From: Luteibacter anthropi
GTDB taxonomy: Bacteria; Pseudomonadota; Gammaproteobacteria; Xanthomonadales; Rhodanobacteraceae
Length of the DNA stretch: 64,000 bases
Direction: 5' to 3'
Assembly (NCBI RefSeq): GCF_011759365.1
Contig: NZ_JAARLZ010000014.1
Location: 62,001 to 126,000, forward strand
Part shown: in pieces, positions 9,584 to 18,035 of the stretch
Position numbering within the stretch: the first letter of the stretch is position 1
Layout of the letters: each line of letters starts with the position of its first letter
Notes under the pieces: generated by a model
Told to the model about the DNA's origin: nothing
What the model saw: the letters and a program-made list of their open reading frames with translations, nothing else
Databases searched by the model: none
Program-made: the position numbers and the translations under genes

Positions 9584-9613
9584 ATACGCACCCTCCTGTC
9601 GGCACATCAGTGC

Positions 9614-9641
9614 CGTCAATGACACGCCCCGACGGCGTGAG
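9614..9641 (-). repeat. Degenerate CRISPR repeat between cas3 and cas5
   Basis: In minus sense CTCACGCCGTCGGGGCGTGT followed by CATTGACG aligns with the array 1 repeat with two single-base deletions and a few substitutions. The stem CACGCC/GGCGTG is intact, but the handle is changed (ATTGAC for ATTGAAAC). It lies about 30 bp upstream of the mini-ORF's Shine-Dalgarno sequence. A second small hairpin (ggcac tgat gtgcc) follows at once. Confidence 0.6.
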
Positions 9642-9655
9642 ATCACCTGCCCTAG

Positions 9656-9692
9656 ACAGCCCCTGGTCCGCTAACCAGGGGCTGTTTTTTTT
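9656..9692 (+). terminator. Rho-independent terminator on the plus strand inside the cas operon
   Basis: A 12-bp perfect stem (acagcccctggt / accaggggctgt), 6-base loop ccgcta, then eight T residues. It can only terminate plus-strand transcription, which is antisense to cas. No plus-strand gene is present upstream, so an antisense or other small RNA from roughly 9420-9655 is implied. Confidence 0.8.
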
Positions 9693-9718
9693 GAGGAAGT
9701 TATCCTCAATGCGCAGGG

Positions 9719-9747
9719 AGGCTATCCACATTTTACGGGCATGTCAA
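9719..9747 (-). promoter_or_regulatory. Candidate sigma-70 promoter in the cas3-cas5 gap
   Basis: In minus sense a perfect -35 TTGACA (9747-9742) is followed after 17 bp by TAGCCT (9724-9719), a weak -10. It would transcribe the degenerate repeats, the mini-ORF and then cas5 to cas2. The pseudo-spacer's partial match (9791-9757) ends 9 bp upstream of the -35 element. Confidence 0.45.
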
Positions 9748-9756
9748 ATATTCTTA

Positions 9757-9791
9757 TGAATGTCTCCTCCCTATGGTTGTAGACATTCACT
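9757..9791 (-). promoter_or_regulatory. Partial target site of the crRNA-like pseudo-spacer, itself an inverted repeat
   Basis: The minus-strand sequence at 9791-9757 matches the pseudo-spacer at seed positions 1-5 and 7-11. TTT (9794-9792) stands in the PAM place; the usual I-C PAM is TTC. The same stretch holds the inverted repeat GAATGTCT...AGACATTC, which could alternatively bind a dimeric protein. A short hairpin (9794-9815) lies just after the cas3 stop and may end the cas3 transcript. Confidence 0.45.
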
Positions 9792-9819
9792 AAAGGACGA
9801 AATAGACTTCGTCCTGTCT

Positions 9820-12066
9820 TCACCATATCGTTCGCTCAGCTTCAACGAATTGCGGGTTGTCCCAATGCAGCCCGCTGTGCCGGTCATACAGCTTGGACTT
9901 ACTCAACTTCACGAACTGCTCTCCGTACTTGGGGCTGACCACTTCAATAGCACCGAATTGCCAAAGGAGATCGTAGGCTTGCTGAGGAACTTGCACCACG
10001 AAAGGTTGCAACTTGCGCGCAGCCCCAGGTCCATTGGAGATATCTTTAGAGAGATCGTTAAATATCGATGTGATGCCTGGATCGACCTGCCCGTTAACGT
10101 CAAACGGAATGATGATCTGCCGCATATTCTCGGGCATCATTTTGAAGTAGGTTGCCAGGGTCTCTAACGGCATGCTCTCTGGTCCAGAATCCTGAACCAG
10201 CTTCAGAATACTTTTTTGATCCAGTCGAGCACCCTTTCTCCAATAGACCTCCTGGAAGTAAGACGTAATCGCCTGCGGTCCCAGCAAGTCTTTTTTATGT
10301 TTAGGCCGGACTAAATTGAAAGCCTCCACTAGCGGCCTAAAGCTCTGCGGCGGCTTATGTTCGGAGGCAAGTGTCCTGAACACCAACACTTCACTGTCCT
10401 CAGCCTTCTGCAGCCCTTCCCTATTGCAACGCCCGGCCGCCTGAGCAATGGAATCAAGCCCTGCTTCTGCTCGAAGCACGGTGGGAAAATCGACATCCAC
10501 TCCCGCTTCAATTAGCGATGTGGCGATCAGCCGACAGGGCTTTTTATCTTTAAGACGCTGACGTATATCACTCAACACCTCGCTCCGATGCTTTGCACAC
10601 ATGAGCGTCGTCAGATGACACGCACCCGGTTCGTCGGCGATGGACTCAAACAACTGCCTTGCATGTAGCCGATTATTGACAATGCAAAGCACCTGTTCAC
10701 GGCGGCGAAGATGACTCTCAAGCTCGTCGTCATCCACATCGCCTATATGCTTCACCGTGACACGTCGAAATGTTTCGTACAGGGCCTCAGGTGAAGGCGC
10801 CAACTCACGCACGCCGGTAAACCCGTCCTCAAAGCCCTTGTCTTCGTCCAATGCAGGTTGGGTGGCCGTGCATATGACGGGACTGACACGGTAGTTGTGA
10901 GCCAGCTCCTTGAGCAGGGTGACGCAAGGCTTCAGGAGCTCCAGCGGCATCGTCTGCGCTTCATCAAGGATGACAACGCTCCCGGCGATGTTATGAAGCT
11001 TCCTGCATTTCGAAGGGCGGTCTGCAAACAGGCTCTCAAAAAATTGCACTGCCGTGGTAACGATGACCGGAGCATCCCAGTTCTCCGTCGCGAGCTTGCG
11101 TTTTTCAATGGATTCGAGTTTTTCGCTAGGATCATCAAAAAAAGCACTGTGATGCTGCACGACCGCGTCTTTCCCGAGATCACCAAATGCCTCCTCAAAG
11201 ACACTGGCATTCTGTTCGACGATGCTTGTGTAGGGAATCACGTAGATAATGCGCTCCAGCCCATGCGCAATGGCGTGATCCAACGCAAACGCCATGGATG
11301 CAAGCGTCTTGCCGCCTCCTGTGGGTACAGTCAGGGAGAACAAGCCAGGGGACTGGCTGGCACCCGATCTCACATGATCAAGGATATGTTTCCGCTGATG
11401 GTTGATAGTACCTTCGGTATTCAGCCCTGCCAGATGTGCATTTAGCTGATCTCGCAGTGCTACCAGAGAGGGCCGGCCATGGGATGGCCTGGGTGGCTTA
11501 CCTTCAATGGACCGATAAAAATTATCGGTATCGATGAAGTCCGCATCCACAAGGCATGAGAACAGCATCCGGGTCAGCAAAGTCAGCTGAAACATGGCGC
11601 AGGATTTGTCGACGCGAAACCCCTCGGGCAGACCGAGTTTCTCTGGCAAATCGACCTCTCCCTCCCAATCGGGGAGCAGGGGCGGTAACTCGGCCAGTGA
11701 ATCCTTGGATAGACGATCGAATAAGGCGCGGCGTCCTTCACCAAGCTGACCGTTGGCCAGTCCGGCATGGTGTCCGGCGATGCCATAGGCCAGCATGACG
11801 CCCCCGGTTTTGTAGCGCTCTACAACGATCTGGGCGCCCCGGGTGGAATGATCCAGCGACGGCCCCTGACCGGAGAGACGATCCCGCTGAAATCGCTCGC
11901 AGTATTTGCCGAGGTCGTGCAGAAGCCCTTGAACCCTTGCCAGCTCGCGTGCGCCGAAAGCCGCCCCGAAATCCCCGGCCAAATCGCCAACGTTGCGATG
12001 GTGCACCCGTAGCAGCTGCCAATCCGATCGGTCTGTTCGCGATGTTGAATGTGCGTAGAACTCCAT
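9820..12066 (-). CDS. cas3: CRISPR-associated helicase/nuclease Cas3 (type I-C, with HD domain)
   Basis: Cas3 is recruited to Cascade R-loops, nicks and degrades target DNA. The 748-residue protein has an N-terminal HD nuclease (H22/H23, H50-D51 in LLHDLGKY, HH at 99-100), Walker A GGGKT (250-254), DEAQ box (368-371) and motif VI QAAGRCNREG. The ATG at 12066 is preferred over an upstream ATG at 12189 because GGGAG precedes it and the HD domain starts normally. It is the promoter-proximal cas gene. A 457-bp gap separates it from cas5, unlike the tight packing of most I-C operons. Confidence 0.96.
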   Translation of the reverse strand: MEFYAHSTSRTDRSDWQLLRVHHRNVGDLAGDFGAAFGARELARVQGLLHDLGKYCERFQRDRLSGQGPSLDHSTRGAQIVVERYKTGGVMLAYGIAGHHAGLANGQLGEGRRALFDRLSKDSLAELPPLLPDWEGEVDLPEKLGLPEGFRVDKSCAMFQLTLLTRMLFSCLVDADFIDTDNFYRSIEGKPPRPSHGRPSLVALRDQLNAHLAGLNTEGTINHQRKHILDHVRSGASQSPGLFSLTVPTGGGKTLASMAFALDHAIAHGLERIIYVIPYTSIVEQNASVFEEAFGDLGKDAVVQHHSAFFDDPSEKLESIEKRKLATENWDAPVIVTTAVQFFESLFADRPSKCRKLHNIAGSVVILDEAQTMPLELLKPCVTLLKELAHNYRVSPVICTATQPALDEDKGFEDGFTGVRELAPSPEALYETFRRVTVKHIGDVDDDELESHLRRREQVLCIVNNRLHARQLFESIADEPGACHLTTLMCAKHRSEVLSDIRQRLKDKKPCRLIATSLIEAGVDVDFPTVLRAEAGLDSIAQAAGRCNREGLQKAEDSEVLVFRTLASEHKPPQSFRPLVEAFNLVRPKHKKDLLGPQAITSYFQEVYWRKGARLDQKSILKLVQDSGPESMPLETLATYFKMMPENMRQIIIPFDVNGQVDPGITSIFNDLSKDISNGPGAARKLQPFVVQVPQQAYDLLWQFGAIEVVSPKYGEQFVKLSKSKLYDRHSGLHWDNPQFVEAERTIW

Positions 12067-12450
12067 CCCTGCTCCCTGTTCATGATGGCTACCGAACTGC
12101 TGTGTCCTTAAGGTACACACACTCGTCTCATGGACTGCGACAGATGTTGTTGACTCTTGTCGCCTGTGCGCGGGGGACATCCTAATCAACAGGCATGACG
12201 GTATGGAATGGAAGGATTCTCAAAAATGGGGTTGACGTTATTCCTTGTAAGTGACAGGCAAGGTCTATCGAGCGCGAACCGAAAGCGTCCGGGGAAATCC
12301 CAGGAGGTTCGCGATTAGCTCAAGTTTATGATTTTTCTTATGTTTACCGATCCGGAGGTTGGGATGGATCGGCTTCCCGGTAGTTCAAAGACCAGGTTCG
12401 CGGAATTGATGGTATTTGGCCTTTGGAATTCGGCGTTTATGATGAGGGGA
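12067..12450. promoter_or_regulatory. Divergent region: cas3 promoter and leader of array 2
   Basis: This 384-bp stretch separates cas3 (minus) from array 2 (plus). The block gcgaaccg...ggttcgcg at 12272-12314 is shared with the array 1 leader. A near-palindrome, tgtgtccttaaggtacaca (12101-12119), lies 35 bp upstream of the cas3 start and could be an operator. No protein gene is credible here. Confidence 0.65.
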
Positions 12451-14243
12451 GTCGCACCCTCGCGGGTGCGTGGATTGAAACATGGCTGCAAGGGTGAGTT
12501 CGGCTGCGTCCATCGTGTCGCACCCTCGCGGGTGCGTGGATTGAAACAAGGCAGTCGCCATGAATCGCGCGGCCATGCGGGTCGCACCCTCGCGGGTGCG
12601 TGGATTGAAACACGGATCCGCACGCGCGGCAGCGGAACGCCAGAGGTCGCACCCTCGCGGGTGCGTGGATTGAAACTTTGACCGTCGATAACTCAATTCA
12701 ACTATCAATGGTCGCACCCTCGCGGGTGCGTGGATTGAAACTATGGCGGGTACCATGACCTGCTGAAATCGGTTTAGGTCGCACCCTCGCGGGTGCGTGG
12801 ATTGAAACGTGTCGGTGGTGACGGGTGTCTGGTTTGCCCGCGTCGCACCCTCGCGGGTGCGTGGATTGAAACCGGTGAACGATGAGGCTGACGAGCTCCC
12901 CAAGCGTGTCGCACCCTCGCGGGTGCGTGGATTGAAACCCATGGCGGATACGTACTATTTTCGAGTCCGTACGTCGCACCCTCGCGGGTGCGTGGATTGA
13001 AACGAGGCGTTCCGCGCAGTATTGACCACTGGCCTGGTCGCACCCTCGCGGGTGCGTGGATTGAAACTCGTTGGCCAGCTTCGCGAAGGCCGCGACGCTC
13101 TCGTCGCACCCTCGCGGGTGCGTGGATTGAAACGATCATGTTCGGCTCCTAAAGCCAGCTGGGCGGCGTCGCACCCTCGCGGGTGCGTGGATTGAAACGT
13201 GGTGGCCTATGAGTTGCGCTTGCAGCTTCCGGAGTCGCACCCTCGCGGGTGCGTGGATTGAAACTATTCGGCGATACAGCGACAACGCGCCATCCGTAGT
13301 CGCACCCTCGCGGGTGCGTGGATTGAAACTTCAACGACATCACGGGCGCGGTGCTGGTCTTGTCGTCGCACCCTCGCGGGTGCGTGGATTGAAACGATCA
13401 GGTTCGCAGCAAGAAGGGCCGTTGTAGCCTGTCGCACCCTCGCGGGTGCGTGGATTGAAACAGCCGCATATCGTCGATCGTCACCACAAGCCGCGGTCGC
13501 ACCCTCGCGGGTGCGTGGATTGAAACTGGTCAACCTCCTCATCCTTGCCGACGACCTTCGTCGCACCCTCGCGGGTGCGTGGATTGAAACACGGCCACTT
13601 GGCGGCTGTTTGCGATCTGCTTGAGTCGCACCCTCGCGGGTGCGTGGATTGAAACGGGACGACCAGGGGCATCATGGAACTGGCCGAAACGTCGCACCCT
13701 CGCGGGTGCGTGGATTGAAACCATCTCCACCCCTCGAATATCAACTACCAATAGCCGGTCGCACCCTCGCGGGTGCGTGGATTGAAACTTGTTCTCAAGG
13801 TAGATGAACATACCGACCATGTCGTCGCACCCTCGCGGGTGCGTGGATCGAAACGCCCTGCGCTCCAGCGACCCGCGACAGGCTGGGGTCGCACCCTCGC
13901 GGGTGCGTGGATTGAAACACGCCGACTTGCTCTCGACCTCGATCCGCACACCGTCACACCCTCGCGGGTGCGTGGATTGAAACGGCTGGGTGCGAAAGGT
14001 AAGTGGTCTCCGCCGCTTGTCGCACCCTAGCGGGTGCGTGGATTGAAACCACCCCCGATGTAGTGAGCGGGGATGTGGTGGGGCGCACCCTCGCGGGTGC
14101 GTGGATTGAAACTCATACCCACCGCCTGACCCTCGGGGTCCGGGGAGTCGCACCCTCGCGGGTGCGTGGATTGAAACCTGACCCGCTATCGCACCTACGC
14201 CACCCGTCACATGTCGCACCCTCGCGGGTGCGTGAATCGAAAC
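12451..14243 (+). CRISPR. CRISPR array 2, type I-C, 28 repeats and 27 spacers
   Basis: Repeats of 31 bp begin GTCGCACCCTCGCGGGTGCG and end TGGATTGAAAC; the first starts at 12451 and the last at 14213. Spacers are 32-36 bp. Changed repeats cluster at the far end: 13824 (ggatcgaaac), 13953 (gtcacacc), 14019 (ccctagcgg), 14082 (ggcgcacc) and 14213 (gtgaatcgaaac). The leader is therefore at the low-coordinate side and the array is transcribed rightwards, divergent from cas3. No two spacers looked identical by eye. Confidence 0.98.
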
Positions 14244-14713
14244 CGGATCACCGCATCGCTGAAGAAATCACATCTTCGTGGCTGCGTTGTCTGAAACAGC
14301 TTGATGCCAATGCCATCCATATAAGCTTCAAGTCTCATAACCATATGTATGAAGTCACAGCCGGATACCTCTCTACCATCCGTCCACTATTCCATTGCAT
14401 AAGTAATCTATGCGCCTTACGTACGACACAACCGGTCGCGCGCAAGGCGCGCTCCTACAGAGTTAGCGGGACATTAGCCAGAGCAAGGTTGCGCCCAGCG
14501 TCGAGCCCAGCAGGCCTGTGCTGGAGAGGTCCAGCATGTCAGCGGGCCTGGGTCCCTGCCTTCGCAGGGACGACGTGGTGGTCTGCAACGATGCGTCTTG
14601 TCGCAATGACTAAATGAACGAGTACTATCACAACAGCGGCCATTGATGATCACGGAAAGTGCCGCACGTGCTGCACTACCCTTTGCAAAGCCAACCTATC
14701 CGGACATCACCAC
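14244..14713. repeat. Non-coding stretch with a REP copy and a second hairpin repeat
   Basis: An inverted REP copy lies at 14431-14459. A different hairpin, gggtccctgccttcgcaggg followed by acgacg, lies at about 14548-14573 and resembles the ends of the 168-bp repeats elsewhere in the window. The rest shows no gene that I can support. Confidence 0.6.
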
Positions 14714-15289
14714 ATGATCGATGCAAAGTGGCGAACGGCCACGCTTTCATTCCTCACATTTATCGCGGCATCCCCGGACATCGGCATGGCGCCGCCCGTC
14801 GAGGATATCGGCACCATCATCCAGGCGACACGAAACACGTCGTTTTTTCAGAAGGCTGTTGCTACGGCAGGCGGCTGGGACGCGTTCCGAGGCCTGCGCG
14901 ACGTCACCATGATGGTGCCTGACGACTCGGCCTGCCCCTTGGATGATATGGCCGCCGGCCACCCGCCTTTTCGTACTGCCGACGAGGCCAGGTCATTCGT
15001 TGAAAGGCACACTTTCAAGGGCCAGATCAACCTGCAGAGCCTCGACAGGAACACGAGCCTTGGCGTGCGTGATGGCGAACGGATCATTGCCCACTGGGTC
15101 GCCCCCGACGGCAAGGTGACTACCATCGGCGAGAGCCAGTCCACAGCGATTTCCTCACTGGCCGGCGCGTCGTATACGCTGAAGATTACAGATCAGCATG
15201 CCTACATCGGGCGCGCCATGCTTGTCGGATCGTCAGGCGCCGTTGGCCTGGGTGGCAGCGTCTTCATTGTTCGCGCGTGCGAACCCTGA
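14714..15289 (+). CDS. Secreted protein of unknown function, weakly fasciclin (FAS1)-like
   Basis: The 191-residue protein starts with a probable signal peptide (ATLSFLTFIAASPDIGMA region). The pattern from WDAFRGLRDVTMMVPDDSA to FVERHTFKGQ recalls the two conserved boxes of FAS1 domains, which mediate adhesion, but the similarity is weak. The ATG at 14714 lacks a clear Shine-Dalgarno sequence. It stands alone between a CRISPR array and argS. I do not recognise a specific family with certainty. Confidence 0.5.
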   Translation: MIDAKWRTATLSFLTFIAASPDIGMAPPVEDIGTIIQATRNTSFFQKAVATAGGWDAFRGLRDVTMMVPDDSACPLDDMAAGHPPFRTADEARSFVERHTFKGQINLQSLDRNTSLGVRDGERIIAHWVAPDGKVTTIGESQSTAISSLAGASYTLKITDQHAYIGRAMLVGSSGAVGLGGSVFIVRACEP

Positions 15290-15453
15290 GAGTCGGTATA
15301 TGCGCGATACCGGTGACAGGATGTACGTGTGCCACGACGCCATGGCTGCCCGCATACGATAAGCCTGTCGCGGCCAATCGTGAGAAGCTCGCGCACACCG
15401 ACCGGATCCCCAGGAATCTCCCACCGAGGGTTTGCGCTAGTGCCAAACCCGGG

Positions 15454-17190
15454 TTACATGCGTTCGGGAACGCGGATGCCCAACAGATCCAGTGCTTTCC
15501 CCAGGACATGGCGTGTCAGCGCCACCAGTGACAGGCGTGATGCGCGCACCTCGGCGGAGCTGGCGGCCAGCACGGGGCACTCCGCGTAAAAGCGGCTGAA
15601 TGCCTGGGCAAGATCATAGGCGTAGTCCGCCAGGTCGTTCGGTGCGTACCGGCGTGCAGCGGATTGCACGGCTTCAGGGAAGCGCGAGCACAACAGCACG
15701 AGCGTACGTTCAGCGGCTTCGGCGATATCCATGGTGCCCATCGCTGCCGACTCCGCATCGGCCCTGGCCAGGATCGAAGTCACGCGCACGCATGCGTATT
15801 GCATATACGGCCCTGTACGACCTTCAGTGGCCACCATGCGCTCGGCGTCAAAGACGTAGCCCGAGGTGCGATAGGTGGAAAGGTCAGCGAACTTCACCGC
15901 CGCCACGCCTACGGCGTGTGCCAGCTCGGCACGGTCAACACGCTCATCCAGGCGACCGGCCGCGCGCTCGATGGCTTCATCAAGCAATTCGTGAAGTTTC
16001 GCCACGCCGCCTTCGCGCGTCTTGTATGGCTTGCCGTCCTTGCCGTTGACGGTGCCGAATCCGACATGCACCAGTTCGATGCCATCGGCATATCCGGCCT
16101 GCCGTGCACCACGGAATACCTGCTGGAAATGCAGTGCCTGGCGCTGATCCACCACGTAGACGATACGCTGCGGATGCAGGCGGTCGCGACGTTCAAGAAT
16201 GGTGGCAAGGTCGGTGGTGGCATACAGCGCGGCACCATCGGACTTTTCCAGCAGCAACGGCGGCATCGGCGAGTCGTCGCTTTCTTCCGCCACTTCGACG
16301 ATCAGCGCGCCTTCGCTGCGCTTCGCCACACCGCGCGTCGCAAGGTCTTCCACCATGCCCGGAATCAACGGCTGCACGAGGCTTTCGCCATTGAGTTCGT
16401 CGAAGTGGGCATCCAACGTGTGGAAGTCCGTCGTCTGCGCATCGAGCGATACGCGCCGGATGGTTTCCCACAGGCGCATATCGTCGGCGTTGCCAGCTTG
16501 CAGGCGCGCGGTGGCTGCGCGGGCTTCCGTCATGCGCCCTTCGTCAGCCTTGCACTCGGCGGCCACGCGCGGATAGATCGCCTGGAGATCGTTCATGGAG
16601 AACGGCGGATTCGCCGTCCACTCACCGTCGCTGGTCAGTTCAGGCCACAGGCGCGACAGCTCGGAAATGAGCATGCCCATCTGCAAACCCCAGTCGCCCA
16701 GATGCACGTCGCCGATCACGCGATGGCCCTGCGCCAGCAGGATGCGGCGCAGGCTTTCGCCGAGCACGAGCGAGCGCAGGTGACCCACGTGCAGCGGCTT
16801 GGCGACATTGGGGCCGCCGAAGTCGATGACGATGGTTTCCGGCGTTTCACCGGCGATGCCCGCCTGCGGATCGGCCAGTTGCCGCGTGGCCTGTGCGGTC
16901 AGTAGCGCGGGCGACAGGCGCATGTTGATGAAACCTGGGCCGGCGATATCTACGCTGGTGAATTCCGCATGCTCGCGCAGCAGGGTCGCCACAGCCTCGG
17001 CAATCTCACGGGGCGGCCGCTTTGCCGCGCCGGCCAGCGCCATCGCGGCATTGCATTGCAGGTCGGCCAGGTCCGGTCGCTGTGCCGGCACCGCACGCAC
17101 CCCCCGGCCTTCCAGGCCTGCGGCCTCGAACGCGGCGACGAGCAGGCGCTCGACATGGGTGGCAAGGGTGTCGCTGGACCGGATCTGCAT
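15454..17190 (-). CDS. argS: Arginyl-tRNA synthetase
   Basis: Class I cytoplasmic synthetase that charges tRNA-Arg. The 578-residue protein carries the N-terminal Add-1 domain, the HIGH-type motif HVGH at 134-137 in FGGPNVAKPLHVGHLRS, and the ArgRS block GKPYKTREGG in place of a clear KMSKS. The C-terminal anticodon-binding DALR domain (EGRTGPYMQYACVR to the end) is complete. Start ATG at 17190 follows a GGGAG-like site. The gene is single, facing away from the tetR gene. Confidence 0.97.
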   Translation of the reverse strand: MQIRSSDTLATHVERLLVAAFEAAGLEGRGVRAVPAQRPDLADLQCNAAMALAGAAKRPPREIAEAVATLLREHAEFTSVDIAGPGFINMRLSPALLTAQATRQLADPQAGIAGETPETIVIDFGGPNVAKPLHVGHLRSLVLGESLRRILLAQGHRVIGDVHLGDWGLQMGMLISELSRLWPELTSDGEWTANPPFSMNDLQAIYPRVAAECKADEGRMTEARAATARLQAGNADDMRLWETIRRVSLDAQTTDFHTLDAHFDELNGESLVQPLIPGMVEDLATRGVAKRSEGALIVEVAEESDDSPMPPLLLEKSDGAALYATTDLATILERRDRLHPQRIVYVVDQRQALHFQQVFRGARQAGYADGIELVHVGFGTVNGKDGKPYKTREGGVAKLHELLDEAIERAAGRLDERVDRAELAHAVGVAAVKFADLSTYRTSGYVFDAERMVATEGRTGPYMQYACVRVTSILARADAESAAMGTMDIAEAAERTLVLLCSRFPEAVQSAARRYAPNDLADYAYDLAQAFSRFYAECPVLAASSAEVRASRLSLVALTRHVLGKALDLLGIRVPERM

Positions 17191-17377
17191 GGGTTCTCCC
17201 TGGTTAATGGAACGACCGTGGTGACGGCGGCCCGGGGATCATAGGGAAACCCCGTAACATCTTGAAGCACGACGCGCGCAATGCGCGCCGACATACCGTC
17301 TTCCATCGCCGTTTTCCCGACATGTGAACACCCCTGCGAAACAGGGACTGGAATTCTGCCGACACCCGCCCCATAAT

Positions 17378-17391
17378 TGAGCGAACACTCA
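17378..17391. promoter_or_regulatory. Probable TetR operator
   Basis: The palindrome tgagcgaacactca lies 19 bp upstream of the preferred tetR start. Its position suggests autoregulation. Confidence 0.5.
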
Positions 17392-17409
17392 GCTATATCA
17401 GGTTTGTCC

Positions 17410-17979
17410 GTGGCCCGCCCTCTTAGTCCCGAAAAACGCAAAGCCCTGCTGCTGTCCGCGGTGAATGCCGTGGCGGAGCTTGGCGTGCTCGCCAGCACGG
17501 CCAGCATCGCGCGGGGTGCCGGCGTGGCCGAGGGCACCCTGTTTACCTATTTCGAGACCAAGGAAGTGCTGCTCCAGGAGCTCTACCTGCATATCAAGCA
17601 GGGGCTCGCGGATGTGGTGATGCCGGATTACCCCCATAAGGCGGATTACCGCGATCGCGTGCAGCACGTGTTCCAGCGCTATGTGGACTGGGGCCTGTCG
17701 CACCGGGCGGAACGCTCGGCCCTGGGCCGGCTTTCGGCCTCCGGCCTCATCCTGGAAGACACCCGGATCAGGGGCATGGAGTCCATGCAGACCATCGCCA
17801 CGATGATGGAACAGGCCATGGAAGACGGCGCCTTCATCGATGCCCCGATGGGCCTGCTTTCCTCGGTGATCGAGGACATCGCCGGGCGCACCATCGAATA
17901 CGTCGAACGCTTTCCCAAGGACACGGCACGTCACCGCCAGCTCGGTTTCCGCATGACCTGGGAGGCCATCAAGGCCTGA
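17410..17979 (+). CDS. TetR/AcrR family transcriptional regulator
   Basis: About 189 residues from GTG 17410, which starts MARPLSPEKRKALLLSAVNA, the normal beginning of a TetR DNA-binding domain. The helix-turn-helix is TASIARGAGVAEGTLFTYFETKEVLLQELY. An upstream TTG at 17377 would add residues that lie on the operator, so I reject it. The gene is 56 bp upstream of two SDR genes in the same direction, which it probably controls together with itself. Confidence 0.92.
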   Translation: MARPLSPEKRKALLLSAVNAVAELGVLASTASIARGAGVAEGTLFTYFETKEVLLQELYLHIKQGLADVVMPDYPHKADYRDRVQHVFQRYVDWGLSHRAERSALGRLSASGLILEDTRIRGMESMQTIATMMEQAMEDGAFIDAPMGLLSSVIEDIAGRTIEYVERFPKDTARHRQLGFRMTWEAIKA

Positions 17980-18035
17980 CTTTTTTTGTTTATTTAATTG
18001 CGTGCGTACTCACGCATCATAGCGAGGACAGGCAG

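Noticed and set aside
9614-9641. A functional third CRISPR array between cas3 and cas5
   Set aside because: The two repeat-like units are about 130 bp apart, are degenerate and differ in which half is kept, unlike an array.
12315-14219. Repetitive ORFs with motifs such as FNPRTREGA, SIHAPARVR and RTLAGAWIET
   Set aside because: They are translations of CRISPR repeats and spacers, not proteins.
15664-16905. 413-residue antisense ORF over argS
   Set aside because: Shadow frame of a certain housekeeping gene.
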